A DNA stretch of 64,000 bases from an uncultured Flavobacteriaceae bacterium (GTDB taxonomy: Bacteria; Bacteroidota; Bacteroidia; Flavobacteriales; Flavobacteriaceae): the NCBI GenBank assembly GCA_905181615.1, contig CAJIYH010000006.1:289001-353000 (forward strand), given 5' to 3'. Position 1 is the stretch's first letter. Each line of letters opens with the position of its first letter. A program made the position numbers and the translations under genes. Positions 54,297 through 63,037 of the stretch are shown in pieces. Under the pieces are notes generated by a model. It was given only the letters and a program-made list of their open reading frames with translations. It had not been told where the DNA came from and searched no databases.

Positions 54297-54454
54297 ATTT
54301 ACAATTTTAGTTAATTAAAAAGTAGGTTTAGGCTGACCTCAACTTAAGGATAATTTTTAATCTTAGATAAAAGCAATACATTAGTAATGTATAAAATCAA
54401 GATTCAAATCTATTGGTTTAGTCAACATCCATTTAAAGAATATAACACCAAAAC

Positions 54455-55207
54455 ATGAATAAAAAAGTACTCATTACAGGTGCAACTAGTGGAATTGGCA
54501 AAGCAGCAGCTGAATTTTTAGCCTCCCAAGGTGCGCGCTTAATTTTGTGCGGGCGAAGAGAAGACCGCTTATCCGCTTTAAAGGAAGAACTGCCAACCGA
54601 AGTGCACACTTTAAACTTCGATGTTCGTGATCGATCTGCAGTTTTTGAATCAATCGATAGCATTCCTGAAGATTTTAAACCAGTAGATGTTTTAATTAAT
54701 AACGCAGGAAATGCCCATGGACTTGATGATGTAGTTGGCGCTGACCTAGATGACTGGGATGCTATGATCGATGGAAACGTTAAGGGACTTATGTATGTTA
54801 CCAAAGCTGTTTTACCTCAGATGACAGAACAGAATAAAGGTCAAATAATTAATGTCGGATCGATTGCTGGGCTTGAAGTTTATCCCAAAGGGAATGTGTA
54901 TTGTGCCAGTAAATTTGCGGTAGACGCATTTACTCAAGGCTTGCGTATTGATTTAAACGCTTATGGGATTAGAGTTGGTGCAATTCACCCAGGTCTGGTT
55001 GAAACTGAGTTTTCTGAAGTTCGCTTTAAAGGAGATCGAGAAAAAGCTGCTACGGTTTACAGCCAATTAGACGCTTTACAAGCCGAAGATATTGCAAATA
55101 CCATTTTATTTATGATCAATGCACCCGAACATGTTACTCTTGCAGACATAACCATTTTGCCAACAGCTCAGGCAAGCGCTACAATTATTAATAAACGAGA
55201 AAAATAA
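54455..55207 (+). CDS. SDR-family NADP-dependent oxidoreductase (YdfG-like)
   Basis: The 250-residue classical short-chain dehydrogenase has TGATSGIGKAAAEFLASQGA with an Arg pair (LCGRREDRL) favouring NADP. NNAG is in DVLINNAGNAHGLDD, and the Ser-Tyr-Lys catalytic set is in NVGSIAGLEVYPKGNVYCAS and the following KFAVDAFTQGLR. Length and wording fit the YdfG group, which reduces malonic semialdehyde and oxidises serine or 3-hydroxy acids. It stands alone on the plus strand after the M24 remnant. Confidence 0.9.
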   Translation: MNKKVLITGATSGIGKAAAEFLASQGARLILCGRREDRLSALKEELPTEVHTLNFDVRDRSAVFESIDSIPEDFKPVDVLINNAGNAHGLDDVVGADLDDWDAMIDGNVKGLMYVTKAVLPQMTEQNKGQIINVGSIAGLEVYPKGNVYCASKFAVDAFTQGLRIDLNAYGIRVGAIHPGLVETEFSEVRFKGDREKAATVYSQLDALQAEDIANTILFMINAPEHVTLADITILPTAQASATIINKREK

Positions 55208-55514
55208 AAAAAGAAACACAAAATAAAACTACAGCAATTCACTATAATATCCAGTTGGAAATTAGGAGAAAATGATTGTGATTAGGTTAATTAAATCAAC
55301 GATCAACGCCAAAACTTTTTGAATGATATATGACATGGGTGTTTTATTATTTTTGTTATTACAGCTCAAAAATACGAAAATTATGCAATTCGAAGGGTGC
55401 CATCTTGAGAAGTTTTTTCCACTTGCCACATATTTAAAGGCAGAATAGATCTGTTTACCATAGAAATTGAAATTCCCCGGATCTACAAAGATTCGAGTGT
55501 GGTCTTTTTTTTGT
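55208..55514. other. Intergenic region without an identifiable gene
   Basis: I see only short ORFs (37 codons from 55336 on plus, 24 on minus), neither recognisable, and no clear hairpin. The rightmost part may be eroded coding DNA belonging to the fragment that follows at 55515. Confidence 0.4.
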
Positions 55515-55571
55515 GGCTATTCCGACCACTTCCCTGTTTATCTTTTGATTGCGAAAAGGGTTTCTGATTAA
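55515..55571 (+). pseudogene. Possible C-terminal remnant of an endonuclease/exonuclease/phosphatase-family gene
   Basis: The bases encode GYSDHFPVYLLIAKRVSD and TAA. GYSDHFPVY is the characteristic C-terminal motif of the endonuclease/exonuclease/phosphatase fold (catalytic Ser-Asp-His). No matching domain can be read upstream, so it looks like a leftover tail. It abuts the stop of the convergent esterase gene. Confidence 0.4.
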
Positions 55572-56504
55572 TTACTCCAACAAACGCAAAACAAAATCAT
55601 CTGGTGTTTCTTGGAACGCTCCGCTGGTAGAGAATCCTTCTTCAATTGCTTTGCCTCTTAGAGCGTCGGAGTGGCGGATGCTGTGATACAGAACATCTAA
55701 GTCAATAGAACCGTCTGTGCGTAAAACTTCGTTTCCTGCGGTATTGTATAAATATAATTCTGGATCTGAAGGGTCCAAAAATTCAATAAAATCAACCGTA
55801 TCTAACTGTGCTTGCGTTGGGTTAGGCCCACCATAGAAGAGGTTAAAAAGCATTTGAAACTCTGTGTTGCTTTGTGTTATTTGGTCTACGCTTATGTTAG
55901 GAAAAAGGGTTTCCCATTTATAGAGGTTATAGCTACTCTGAGTGGCAAGGGCTACAATTCCTAATACGCCCTGGTTGTGTTCTGCTTGAAGTCCATTCCA
56001 CAATGAAATTCCTGCTCCAGAAGAAGCGCCGCTTAAAATTATTTTATTGGCATTCAAGTCAAGCCCAAAAGCTATAGACCGGACGTGGTTTAGCAACAAG
56101 GTTCCGTCAGAAAGTGATGTAGTTAAACCCACACTATTTGAGCTGTTTAAAAAACTATAATTGGCGTTCACTACTGCAACATTTTGATTTAATAAATTCG
56201 TTACTATACTTGCAAAAGGTTCCTCGTAGGTATCGCTTTTGTCGTTAAACAAAAAGCTTCCGCCGTGAAAGAAAACAACGATTCCGATTGCGTTTCCGTT
56301 TTGCGGAACCATCAAGTCAAAGGTATTGCGCTCAGCAGATCCATAAGAAAGGTCTTGGTAAAACAAGGAAGATGTGCCTAAAGGGTTTGATGCTGGGACC
56401 TGATTAAGAAAAGAAGTAGCTTGTTCTTGATAAGAAACCGTTGTGCTTTCTGAACTGCAGCTAAGCGTTAATAACAAAAGTAAAATAGGTAGTGATTTTT
56501 TCAT
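55572..56504 (-). CDS. Alpha/beta hydrolase (esterase-like) lipoprotein
   Basis: From the ATG at 56504 the protein of about 310 residues begins MKKSLPILLLLLTLSCSS, a lipoprotein signal with lipobox TLSC. The oxyanion-hole motif is VVFFHGGSFLFNDKSD, and the nucleophile elbow is ILSGASSGAGISLWNGL (G-x-S-x-G type), as in carboxylesterases and hormone-sensitive lipases. A catalytic His appears late (DVLYHSIRHSDALRGKA). The substrate is unknown. It is the last gene after metB-lpxH-hflX on this strand, 33 bases downstream of hflX. Confidence 0.82.
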   Translation of the reverse strand: MKKSLPILLLLLTLSCSSESTTVSYQEQATSFLNQVPASNPLGTSSLFYQDLSYGSAERNTFDLMVPQNGNAIGIVVFFHGGSFLFNDKSDTYEEPFASIVTNLLNQNVAVVNANYSFLNSSNSVGLTTSLSDGTLLLNHVRSIAFGLDLNANKIILSGASSGAGISLWNGLQAEHNQGVLGIVALATQSSYNLYKWETLFPNISVDQITQSNTEFQMLFNLFYGGPNPTQAQLDTVDFIEFLDPSDPELYLYNTAGNEVLRTDGSIDLDVLYHSIRHSDALRGKAIEEGFSTSGAFQETPDDFVLRLLE

Positions 56505-56537
56505 AAGGTACTGTTTTAGGTAAAATTCCAAAAAAGG

Positions 56538-57746
56538 TTATTCTTCTAAACCTTCGGGATATAGAAAATTATTATAAGGAAAACGGGTTACATGTATATC
56601 CCGGATGGCAGCATATACTTGTTTTCTGAAATGATGTATATTATCTTTTTTGGTTGCAGAAATAAAAAGTGCATTTCCAATCATTTTTGCCATCCAAGTT
56701 CGTTCCCACTCTTCCAGGGTATTATGTAATTTAGTTTTTTCGGTAACCAAATCATCGGGTTCGATTACAAGTGGTTCATAAGCGTCAATTTTATTGAAAA
56801 CCATTATGGTGGGTTTGTCCTGACTTTTAATTTCTGAAAGAATCAAATTAACCGAGGCTATGTGTTCTTCAAAATTAGCATGAGATATATCGACTACGTG
56901 GAGTAATAAATCAGCTTCCTGAACTTCATCTAAGGTACTCTTAAAAGACTCGACCAATTGGGTAGGTAGTTTGCGTATAAAACCAACCGTGTCGCTTAAC
57001 AGAAAAGGTAAATTCCCGATAACTACTTTACGTACTGTGGTGTCTAGCGTTGCAAATAGTTTGTTTTCGGCAAAGACTTCACTCTTAGCAATTGCATTCA
57101 TTAGAGTAGATTTCCCAACGTTGGTGTAACCAACTAAGGCCACTCGAACAAGAGCCCCACGATTTCCTCTTTGGGTAGACATTTGCTTATCGATTAGCAA
57201 GAGTTTCTTTTTGAGTAAGGCAATTTTATCTCGAACAATACGTCTGTCTGTTTCAATTTCTGTTTCTCCAGGTCCACGCATCCCAATTCCCCCTTTTTGA
57301 CGTTCTAAATGTGTCCAAAGCCCCTTAAGTCGTGGAAGTAAATATTGATATTGCGCTAATTCTACTTGGTTTCTAGCGTAGCTTGTTTTTGCTCTTTGGG
57401 CAAAAATGTCAAGAATCAGACCAGTTCGGTCTAAGATTTTACACTTCATTACCTCCTCAATATTTCGCTGCTGTGCTGGAGATAATTCATCATCAAAAAC
57501 AACGGTCGAAACTTCGTTTTCCTCTACAAACGCATGGATTTCGTTTAGTTTCCCACTTCCTATGAATGTTTTGGGATTGGGAAGGGTCATTTTTTGAGTG
57601 TATTGCTTGATGACTTCTCCGCCTGCAGTATGAGCTAAAAAAGCTAATTCTGCTAAATATTCTAGTGCTTGATCTTCGTCTTGTCTTGCGGTAATAACTC
57701 CAATTAGTACGGTCTTTTCAAAAACTAGTTTTTTCTTTTCTATCAT
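56538..57746 (-). CDS. hflX: GTPase HflX
   Basis: HflX is a ribosome-associated GTPase that splits stalled or hibernating 70S ribosomes. The 402-residue protein has the N-terminal HflX domain (TFIGSGKLNEIHAFVEENEV, DELSPAQQRNIEEVMKCKIL) and a coiled linker (RRIVRDKIALLKKKLLLIDK). In the G domain, G1 is GYTNVGKSTLMNAIA, G3 DTVGFIRKLP and G4 VFNKIDAYEP. It starts four bases after the lpxH stop. Confidence 0.95.
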   Translation of the reverse strand: MIEKKKLVFEKTVLIGVITARQDEDQALEYLAELAFLAHTAGGEVIKQYTQKMTLPNPKTFIGSGKLNEIHAFVEENEVSTVVFDDELSPAQQRNIEEVMKCKILDRTGLILDIFAQRAKTSYARNQVELAQYQYLLPRLKGLWTHLERQKGGIGMRGPGETEIETDRRIVRDKIALLKKKLLLIDKQMSTQRGNRGALVRVALVGYTNVGKSTLMNAIAKSEVFAENKLFATLDTTVRKVVIGNLPFLLSDTVGFIRKLPTQLVESFKSTLDEVQEADLLLHVVDISHANFEEHIASVNLILSEIKSQDKPTIMVFNKIDAYEPLVIEPDDLVTEKTKLHNTLEEWERTWMAKMIGNALFISATKKDNIHHFRKQVYAAIRDIHVTRFPYNNFLYPEGLEE

Positions 57747-57750
57747 TATT

Positions 57751-58509
57751 TCAGAAGTCCCATTTTTTTAATTCTAACAGTTTACCGTCAAATTCGGCAA
57801 AGGTGAAATGGGTAATCCAATCCCCAAGGTTTATGTAGCGTGCATCAGTTCCTATTGGCAGGTTCAATGGTAAATGACGATGTCCAAAGACAAAAAAATC
57901 TCGCTTTTCTTCAGCTTGTTTTTTATTGCAATATTGAACCAACCATTCTTTTTCTTCCCCCAAAAAAATAATGTCTTCTTCTCCAGAAATCATTTTGTTT
58001 TTTAAAGATAAATAAGTTCCTATTCGCATGCCAATATCGGGATGAATCCATCGGTATAACCATTTAAAAAAAGTCGCTGTAAAAACTTTTTTCATGCGTT
58101 TAAATCCAATGTCTTTTGGCCCAAGACCATCTCCGTGTCCAATTAAAAATTTCTTTTCATTAAGCACAAAATCTTGTGGTTCATGATGTACTATAAATCC
58201 GAGTTCCTTTTGAAAATAATCACGAACCCAAAGGTCGTGGTTTCCTGTAAAAAAGTGAATTTCTACTCCTTGATCCGATAATTCTGCAAGCTTTCCGAGT
58301 ACGCGAACAAACCCTTTAGGAACTACTGTTTTATATTCAAACCAAAAGTCAAAAAGATCTCCTAATAAAAATAAAACCTCCACATCCTTCTGAATGTGAT
58401 TCAACCAAGAAATAAATATACGCTCTCTAGCAATGCTGCTTTCAGCATTGGGAGCGCCCAAATGGTTGTCGGATGAAAAGTATATTTTTTTCCCCTTAGG
58501 AAGTTTCAT
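57751..58509 (-). CDS. lpxH: UDP-2,3-diacylglucosamine diphosphatase-type metallophosphoesterase
   Basis: LpxH hydrolyses UDP-2,3-diacylglucosamine to lipid X in lipid A synthesis. The protein of about 252 residues has the calcineurin-like motifs KIYFSSDNHLGAPN (D-x-H), EVLFLLGDLFDFWFEYK (GDxxD), HFFTGNHDLWVRDYF (GNHD) and VFGHRHLPLNLPIG (GH-x-H). The DLFDFWFE stretch supports LpxH over other phosphoesterases. I start at MKLPKGKK (58509); an ATG six bases upstream is possible. It lies between metB and hflX. Confidence 0.88.
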   Translation of the reverse strand: MKLPKGKKIYFSSDNHLGAPNAESSIARERIFISWLNHIQKDVEVLFLLGDLFDFWFEYKTVVPKGFVRVLGKLAELSDQGVEIHFFTGNHDLWVRDYFQKELGFIVHHEPQDFVLNEKKFLIGHGDGLGPKDIGFKRMKKVFTATFFKWLYRWIHPDIGMRIGTYLSLKNKMISGEEDIIFLGEEKEWLVQYCNKKQAEEKRDFFVFGHRHLPLNLPIGTDARYINLGDWITHFTFAEFDGKLLELKKWDF

Positions 58510-58545
58510 AAACACATATTAGCATGTAAAGATACAGAAAAGCGT

Positions 58546-59697
58546 TTATCCGATTGCTTGTTCTAAATCGTCAATTAAATCTTGAGCATCTTCAATTCCA
58601 ACACTGAGTCGAATTAATGAATCTACAACCCCACTTTTTTCACGTTCTACTTTTGGAATTGAAGCGTGTGTCATGCTGGCTGGATGTCCAGCTAAACTCT
58701 CTACTCCACCCAAGGATTCTGCCAGGGTGAATATTTTTAGATTTTCAATGATTTTTATAGCGGCCTTATAGTCAGCGCCTGTTGGAATAAATGAAAGCAT
58801 TCCTCCAAAATCTTTCATCTGCGATTTTGCAATATGATGATTTGGATGTGTTTCGAATCCTGGCCAATATACTTTTTCGATTTTAGGATGATTGTTCAAA
58901 TACATTGCAACTTTTCTTCCGTTTTCACAATGACGTTGCATACGCACATGCAGTGTTTTAATTCCCCGGAGGGTTAAAAAACTATCCATGGGGCCACAAA
59001 CAGCACCACTCGCATTTTGGATGAAGTATAGTCGATCAGCAAGATCATCATCCTTTACAATTAATGCTCCTAAGACCAAATCGCTGTGTCCACCAATATA
59101 TTTAGTAGCAGAATGCATTACGATATCAGCACCTAAATCTAAGGGTTGCTGTAAATATGGAGAAGCGAATGTATTGTCTACTGCCAAGAGGATTTTGTGT
59201 TGCTTAGCAATTTGAGAAACTGCTTTAATATCTACAATATTCATCATCGGATTGGTAGGAGTTTCTACCCAAATCAATTTTGTGTTAGAGTTGATCGCAT
59301 CAGCAACTTCTTGCACATTATTCATACCTACAAAATGAAACTTGATTCCAAAACCTTCGAATATTTTAGTAAACAAACGATAGGAACCGCCATATAAATC
59401 GTTGGTAGAAACAACCTCATCGCCTGGTTGTAATAATTTCAAAACTGCATCAATTGCAGCCAATCCAGAACCAAAAGCCAGTCCATGTTTTCCGTTTTCT
59501 ATACTGGCTAAAGATTTTTCTAGAGCTTGACGTGTTGGATTGTGGGTTCTGCTGTACTCAAAGCCTTTGTGACCGCCCGGAGTCGTTTGAGCATAGGTGG
59601 AGGTTTGATATATTGGAGGCATTACGGCTCCATAAGCTGGATCGTGATGTTGGCCTCCATGTATTGTTTTCGAATTAAAACGTAATTTCTTTTCCAT
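58546..59697 (-). CDS. metB: Cystathionine gamma-synthase-type PLP enzyme
   Basis: The 383-residue Cys/Met-metabolism PLP enzyme has FEYSRTHNPTRQALEKSLAS, IENGKHGLAFGSGLAAID, the PLP-holding Asp in LLAVDNTFASPYLQQPLDLG and the Schiff-base Lys in MHSATKYIGGHSDLVLGA. The C-terminus AESLGGVESLAGHPASMTHA is typical of the cystathionine gamma-synthase/lyase group. Whether it works as synthase (methionine) or lyase (cysteine) cannot be settled by sequence. It is the first gene of metB-lpxH-hflX-esterase. Confidence 0.91.
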   Translation of the reverse strand: MEKKLRFNSKTIHGGQHHDPAYGAVMPPIYQTSTYAQTTPGGHKGFEYSRTHNPTRQALEKSLASIENGKHGLAFGSGLAAIDAVLKLLQPGDEVVSTNDLYGGSYRLFTKIFEGFGIKFHFVGMNNVQEVADAINSNTKLIWVETPTNPMMNIVDIKAVSQIAKQHKILLAVDNTFASPYLQQPLDLGADIVMHSATKYIGGHSDLVLGALIVKDDDLADRLYFIQNASGAVCGPMDSFLTLRGIKTLHVRMQRHCENGRKVAMYLNNHPKIEKVYWPGFETHPNHHIAKSQMKDFGGMLSFIPTGADYKAAIKIIENLKIFTLAESLGGVESLAGHPASMTHASIPKVEREKSGVVDSLIRLSVGIEDAQDLIDDLEQAIG

Positions 59698-59805
59698 AAA
59701 TTAAAGGATCATTTTTCAATTCAAAGGTAGGGGATTCGAAGGATTTCTCCATATTTTTAACGCTTTTAACAAAAATTGATTTTCTTTGTTCGAATAACAT
59801 AAAAC

Positions 59806-60159
59806 ATGGATATTTTTTACTTTTTAAAGACCTGCGATACGTGTAAAAGAATCATAAAAACATTGAACATTCCTGATTCCGTTTCTTTGATTAACATCAA
59901 AGAAAATCCGCTCAGTTCGGAACAATTGAATGCTTTATTTAAAAGCACTAGATCATATGCTGCCCTCTTTAATAGCCGTGCTCAACTTCTTCGAAAAAGA
60001 GGATTAAAAGTTAATGAACTTTCTGAAGAACAAATGAAAGGCCTGCTTCTCGAACATTATTCTTTTTTAAAACGCCCCGTTCTGCTTTATGAGGAAAAAC
60101 TTTTTATAGGGAATTCTGCAGCTACCGTTGAAGCTGCAAAAAAGGCCATTCATGGATAA
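59806..60159 (+). CDS. ArsC/Spx-family thioredoxin-like protein
   Basis: The 117-residue protein has MDIFYFLKTCDTCKRIIKTL with a CDTC redox motif at residues 10-13 and the ArsC/Spx pattern KENPLSSEQLNALF, KRPVLLYEEKLFIGNS. Spx-like proteins bind RNA polymerase in Firmicutes, while ArsC proteins reduce arsenate; Bacteroidota members are uncharacterised. No arsenic-resistance genes are nearby. Its end overlaps the EamA transporter start by eight bases. Confidence 0.85.
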   Translation: MDIFYFLKTCDTCKRIIKTLNIPDSVSLINIKENPLSSEQLNALFKSTRSYAALFNSRAQLLRKRGLKVNELSEEQMKGLLLEHYSFLKRPVLLYEEKLFIGNSAATVEAAKKAIHG

Positions 60160-61042
60160 AAGAGTTCTTGCCCTATTAGCTGCCTTCGGAGCTACAACTA
60201 TTTACGGATTTAACCACACCATAGCCAAGGTAGTTATGCCTGAATACATCGGAGCGTTTGGACTGGTAATGCTCCGGGTGGTTGGAGCTGCCGCTTTATT
60301 TTGGATTGTAAGTTTCTTTTACCCTTCAGAAAAAATTGAACGTAAAGATTTATTCAGAATTGCTTGTGCTACTGTTTTTGGAATGTGCATCAACATGCTT
60401 ATGTTCATTAAAGGTCTTAGTCTTTCGACACCGATTAACAGTTCTGTAATTGTTACCCTAACCCCTATTATGGTAATGATTCTTTCTGCTATTTTTCTGA
60501 AAGAAAAAATAACCACCAAAAAAGGATTTGGAATTTTAATGGGATTTGGAGGGGCTATTTTATTGATTCTTCAAGGAAGTAACGATATACTAAACGCACC
60601 AAACATTCCACTTGGAAATATCATGATGTTTGTTAACGCAATTTGCTTCGGAACTTATCTGATATTGGTTAAACCGATGACCAAAAAATACACCACCATA
60701 ACCCTTATGAAATGGATGTTCTTAGGAGGTGTTCTTTTGAATCTTCCAATAACTTTTTCCGAATTTACAGCAGTAGCATGGACCAGTCTCCCTTTTGAGG
60801 CTATTTGGCGCATGGCTTTTGTTGTTGTTGGGACTACCTTTTTTGCTTATTTATTTAATGTTTATGCACTAAGAACATTATCCCCAACTACAGTAGGTGC
60901 TTTTGTATACTTACAACCGCTTATGGGAATTTTGTTTGCAACATACACGGGTAATGATCAAATGGATTTGATTAAAAGTCTAGCGACCGTTCTGGTCTTT
61001 GTAGGTGTTTATTTAGTTACTCAAAAAAACAAAACAGCTTAA
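60152..61042 (+). CDS. EamA/DMT-superfamily transporter
   Basis: This drug/metabolite transporter-type protein of about 296 residues has ten hydrophobic segments in two EamA repeats (residues 1-140 and 150-290). Family marks are TTIYGFNHTIAKVVMPEYIG, SLSTPINSSVIVTLTPIMVM, and in repeat two MMFVNAICFGTYLILVKPMT and PTTVGAFVYLQPLMGILFAT. I start at MDKRVLALLAAF (60152) rather than 24 bases earlier. It overlaps the ArsC-like gene and so is coupled to it. The substrate is unknown. Confidence 0.88.
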   Translation: MDKRVLALLAAFGATTIYGFNHTIAKVVMPEYIGAFGLVMLRVVGAAALFWIVSFFYPSEKIERKDLFRIACATVFGMCINMLMFIKGLSLSTPINSSVIVTLTPIMVMILSAIFLKEKITTKKGFGILMGFGGAILLILQGSNDILNAPNIPLGNIMMFVNAICFGTYLILVKPMTKKYTTITLMKWMFLGGVLLNLPITFSEFTAVAWTSLPFEAIWRMAFVVVGTTFFAYLFNVYALRTLSPTTVGAFVYLQPLMGILFATYTGNDQMDLIKSLATVLVFVGVYLVTQKNKTA

Positions 61043-61848
61043 CAATATTGCTCAATTGCAGCGGCTACACCATGTTCATGATTAGATAAGGTATGAAAAG
61101 GAGTCGCTTCTAAAATTTCAGGCTTTGCGTTGGCAACAGCAACACCTCTTCCTACTTGTTCTAAAAGGGTTTGATCGTTATAATTATCTCCAAAAGCCAT
61201 GACATCCTCCATATCAATCTCCGGATACTCAGCGGACAGTAAAAAGGCCAATGCCGATGCTTTGTCTAATTCCTTATTAGAAATTTCTAGATAGTTGTCT
61301 TTAGAACGGTAAGCATTTATTTGCTCTGAAAAATTTTCGGAGATAAACTGTTCTATGTGATCCAAATCAACAGGTTCACCCATCACCATAATCTTGTGAG
61401 CTCCTTGATGCTTACGATCCCAAAGTTCCAGAGTCTCTTTCAAAGGTCTAACATCGGGAGTTACTCGTGTATTGTTTTGTTCTCTTTTTGCCCAAAAATC
61501 GAGTGCTGGAACTACCCATTCTGAGTTGTTATATAAGCTGAAATGAAGTTCTGAATCTGAGAGATGGGTACATATTCGATTTGTAATTGCAAAGGGGATT
61601 TCAATACTCTGTAATACATTGCCTGAACCATCCAAAATTAAGGCGCCATTATATGCAATCAAAGGCATGTTAGCTGTTCGAAGTTCTGCCTGAAGCAATT
61701 GCATCGATTTAGGCATTCGAGACGAAATAAGAAGAAAGGGGATCTCTGGACTTATACTTTTTACAGCTGTTTTGGTTTCCATCGAAAGGCTTCGGTTAAC
61801 ATCTAATAAGGTTCCGTCAATATCGGAACAAATGAGTTTACACTCCAT
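61039..61848 (-). CDS. HAD-superfamily Cof-type phosphatase (HAD-IIB)
   Basis: The 269-residue HAD hydrolase has motif I ICSDIDGTLLDVNRSLS (residues 7-23), motif II LISSRMPKSM, a Lys in KASALAFLLSAEYP and motif IV DVMAFGDNYNDQTLLEQVGR. The middle C2 cap domain (about 85-190) marks the Cof/IIB group, which dephosphorylates sugar phosphates, FMN or PLP. The next-to-last motif VAVANAKPEILEAT is also typical. It is convergent with the transporter gene, overlapping it by four bases. Confidence 0.9.
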   Translation of the reverse strand: MECKLICSDIDGTLLDVNRSLSMETKTAVKSISPEIPFLLISSRMPKSMQLLQAELRTANMPLIAYNGALILDGSGNVLQSIEIPFAITNRICTHLSDSELHFSLYNNSEWVVPALDFWAKREQNNTRVTPDVRPLKETLELWDRKHQGAHKIMVMGEPVDLDHIEQFISENFSEQINAYRSKDNYLEISNKELDKASALAFLLSAEYPEIDMEDVMAFGDNYNDQTLLEQVGRGVAVANAKPEILEATPFHTLSNHEHGVAAAIEQYC

Positions 61849-61930
61849 GAATTTTCTATTTGCTCAAAGATAAGGGAATTGAAAAATTTCCTTTTAAATT
61901 GAACTAAAAAGTCACCTTAAATTTTATTGA

Positions 61931-61954
61931 GTTTTAGTACATTTAAAATGACAG
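61931..61954 (+). repeat. Copy 1 of a duplicated promoter-like sequence
   Basis: GTTTTAGTACATTTA followed by AAATGACAG recurs almost exactly at 62121 before the sugar isomerase gene. TACATTTA resembles a -7 element. A 35-codon ORF (MTVPKSVLHYEKP...) starts at 61948, but I cannot tell whether it is expressed. Confidence 0.6.
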
Positions 61955-62120
61955 TCCCAAAATCTGTTCTACATTATGAAAAACCTAACCCTACAGCTGT
62001 ATTGCAGGCTTTCTCTTATGTGGCAACTTTCCAAAAATTACATTTTGAGTTTTAATGAACGACACACTTAGGACCACAAAAAGTTTATTATCGAGATTTT
62101 AGTCTCAACCCCTTAAGTTA

Positions 62121-62147
62121 GTTTTAGTACATTTAGAATATGGACAG
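62121..62147 (+). repeat. Copy 2 of duplicated promoter-like sequence, at the sugar isomerase start
   Basis: GTTTTAGTACATTTA is repeated from 61931 and here ends in GAATATGGACAG, with the ATG of the downstream gene at 62140. The -7-like TACATTTA is four bases before the ATG, suggesting a very short or absent leader. Confidence 0.6.
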
Positions 62148-63033
62148 ACGAACATTCATTAAGAATACAGGAATCATCGGCGGAGCAGCAATGCTTCCAT
62201 TATACGGTTTTTCCGAATTCAACCAACCGAAATTCAAATTAGGGTATCAACTGTATTCCATTCGAGATGCAATGGAGAAGAACCCTCTTAAAACACTGAA
62301 AGCACTAAAAGCCATGGGGTACCAAGACTTTGAAACCTATGGTTTTGACGATCAAAAAGGAATGTTCTATGGCTATACGGCAGGTGAATTTAACAGCATC
62401 CTAAACGATCTTGAGCTTACGGTTAGTAGCGGACATTTCGGCTTTTCTCCATTTTTGGATCAATCGGATGATGCACTTAAACATTTTGTAAATCGCTGCA
62501 TTGATGGTGCAAAAGCAGTAAACAGCAAATACATTACCTGGCCTTTTAATGCGCCTGAACAGAGAAATTTAGAAACGTTCAAAGCAATGCCGCACAAACT
62601 GAACCTTATTGGAGAACAGGTAACAAAAGCAGGTCTAGGTTTTGCTTACCACAACCATGGATACGAATTTGATGACCTTGGCGGTACAAGTGGTTTTGAT
62701 ATTATTATAAATGAAACCGATCCGAATTTAGTGAAACTACAAATGGACATGTATTGGGTTTTACATGCCGGGAAGAAAACACCGAAACAACTCATTGAGG
62801 AACAGCCTGGCAGATATGTTATGTGGCACATAAAAGACATGGACAAAATTACAAGAGATTATTCTGAACTAGGAAATGGTTCTATTAATTATCATGAAAT
62901 TCTCCCCGACCCAAAAAAATCAGGCCTTGAATTTTTTTACCTTGAACAAGGTGGGAATTATGCTGAAAATTCTAAGAAAAGTGCTTCTGATAGTGCTTTA
63001 TATTTCAAAGAAGAACTTCAAAAGTATTTATGA
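62140..63033 (+). CDS. Tat-exported sugar phosphate isomerase/epimerase-family (TIM barrel) protein
   Basis: The 297-residue AP-endonuclease-2-like TIM barrel has an N-terminal Tat-type signal, MDRRTFIKNTGIIGGAAMLP, so it is probably exported folded. Barrel motifs with metal-binding residues are visible: KLGYQLYSIRDAMEKNPLKT, GFAYHNHGYEFDDLGGTSGF, LVKLQMDMYWVLHAGKKTPK and YVMWHIKDMDKITRDYSELG. Such proteins in Bacteroidota act on inositols, keto-sugars or glycosides, often near oxidoreductases. No such neighbour is intact here. Confidence 0.9.
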   Translation: MDRRTFIKNTGIIGGAAMLPLYGFSEFNQPKFKLGYQLYSIRDAMEKNPLKTLKALKAMGYQDFETYGFDDQKGMFYGYTAGEFNSILNDLELTVSSGHFGFSPFLDQSDDALKHFVNRCIDGAKAVNSKYITWPFNAPEQRNLETFKAMPHKLNLIGEQVTKAGLGFAYHNHGYEFDDLGGTSGFDIIINETDPNLVKLQMDMYWVLHAGKKTPKQLIEEQPGRYVMWHIKDMDKITRDYSELGNGSINYHEILPDPKKSGLEFFYLEQGGNYAENSKKSASDSALYFKEELQKYL

Positions 63034-63037
63034 ATAA

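Noticed and set aside
61872-61893. Hairpin AAGGGAATT with GAAA loop upstream of the HAD gene
   Set aside because: It lies in the 5' region of the gene, is AT-rich, and there is no T run or riboswitch-like structure.
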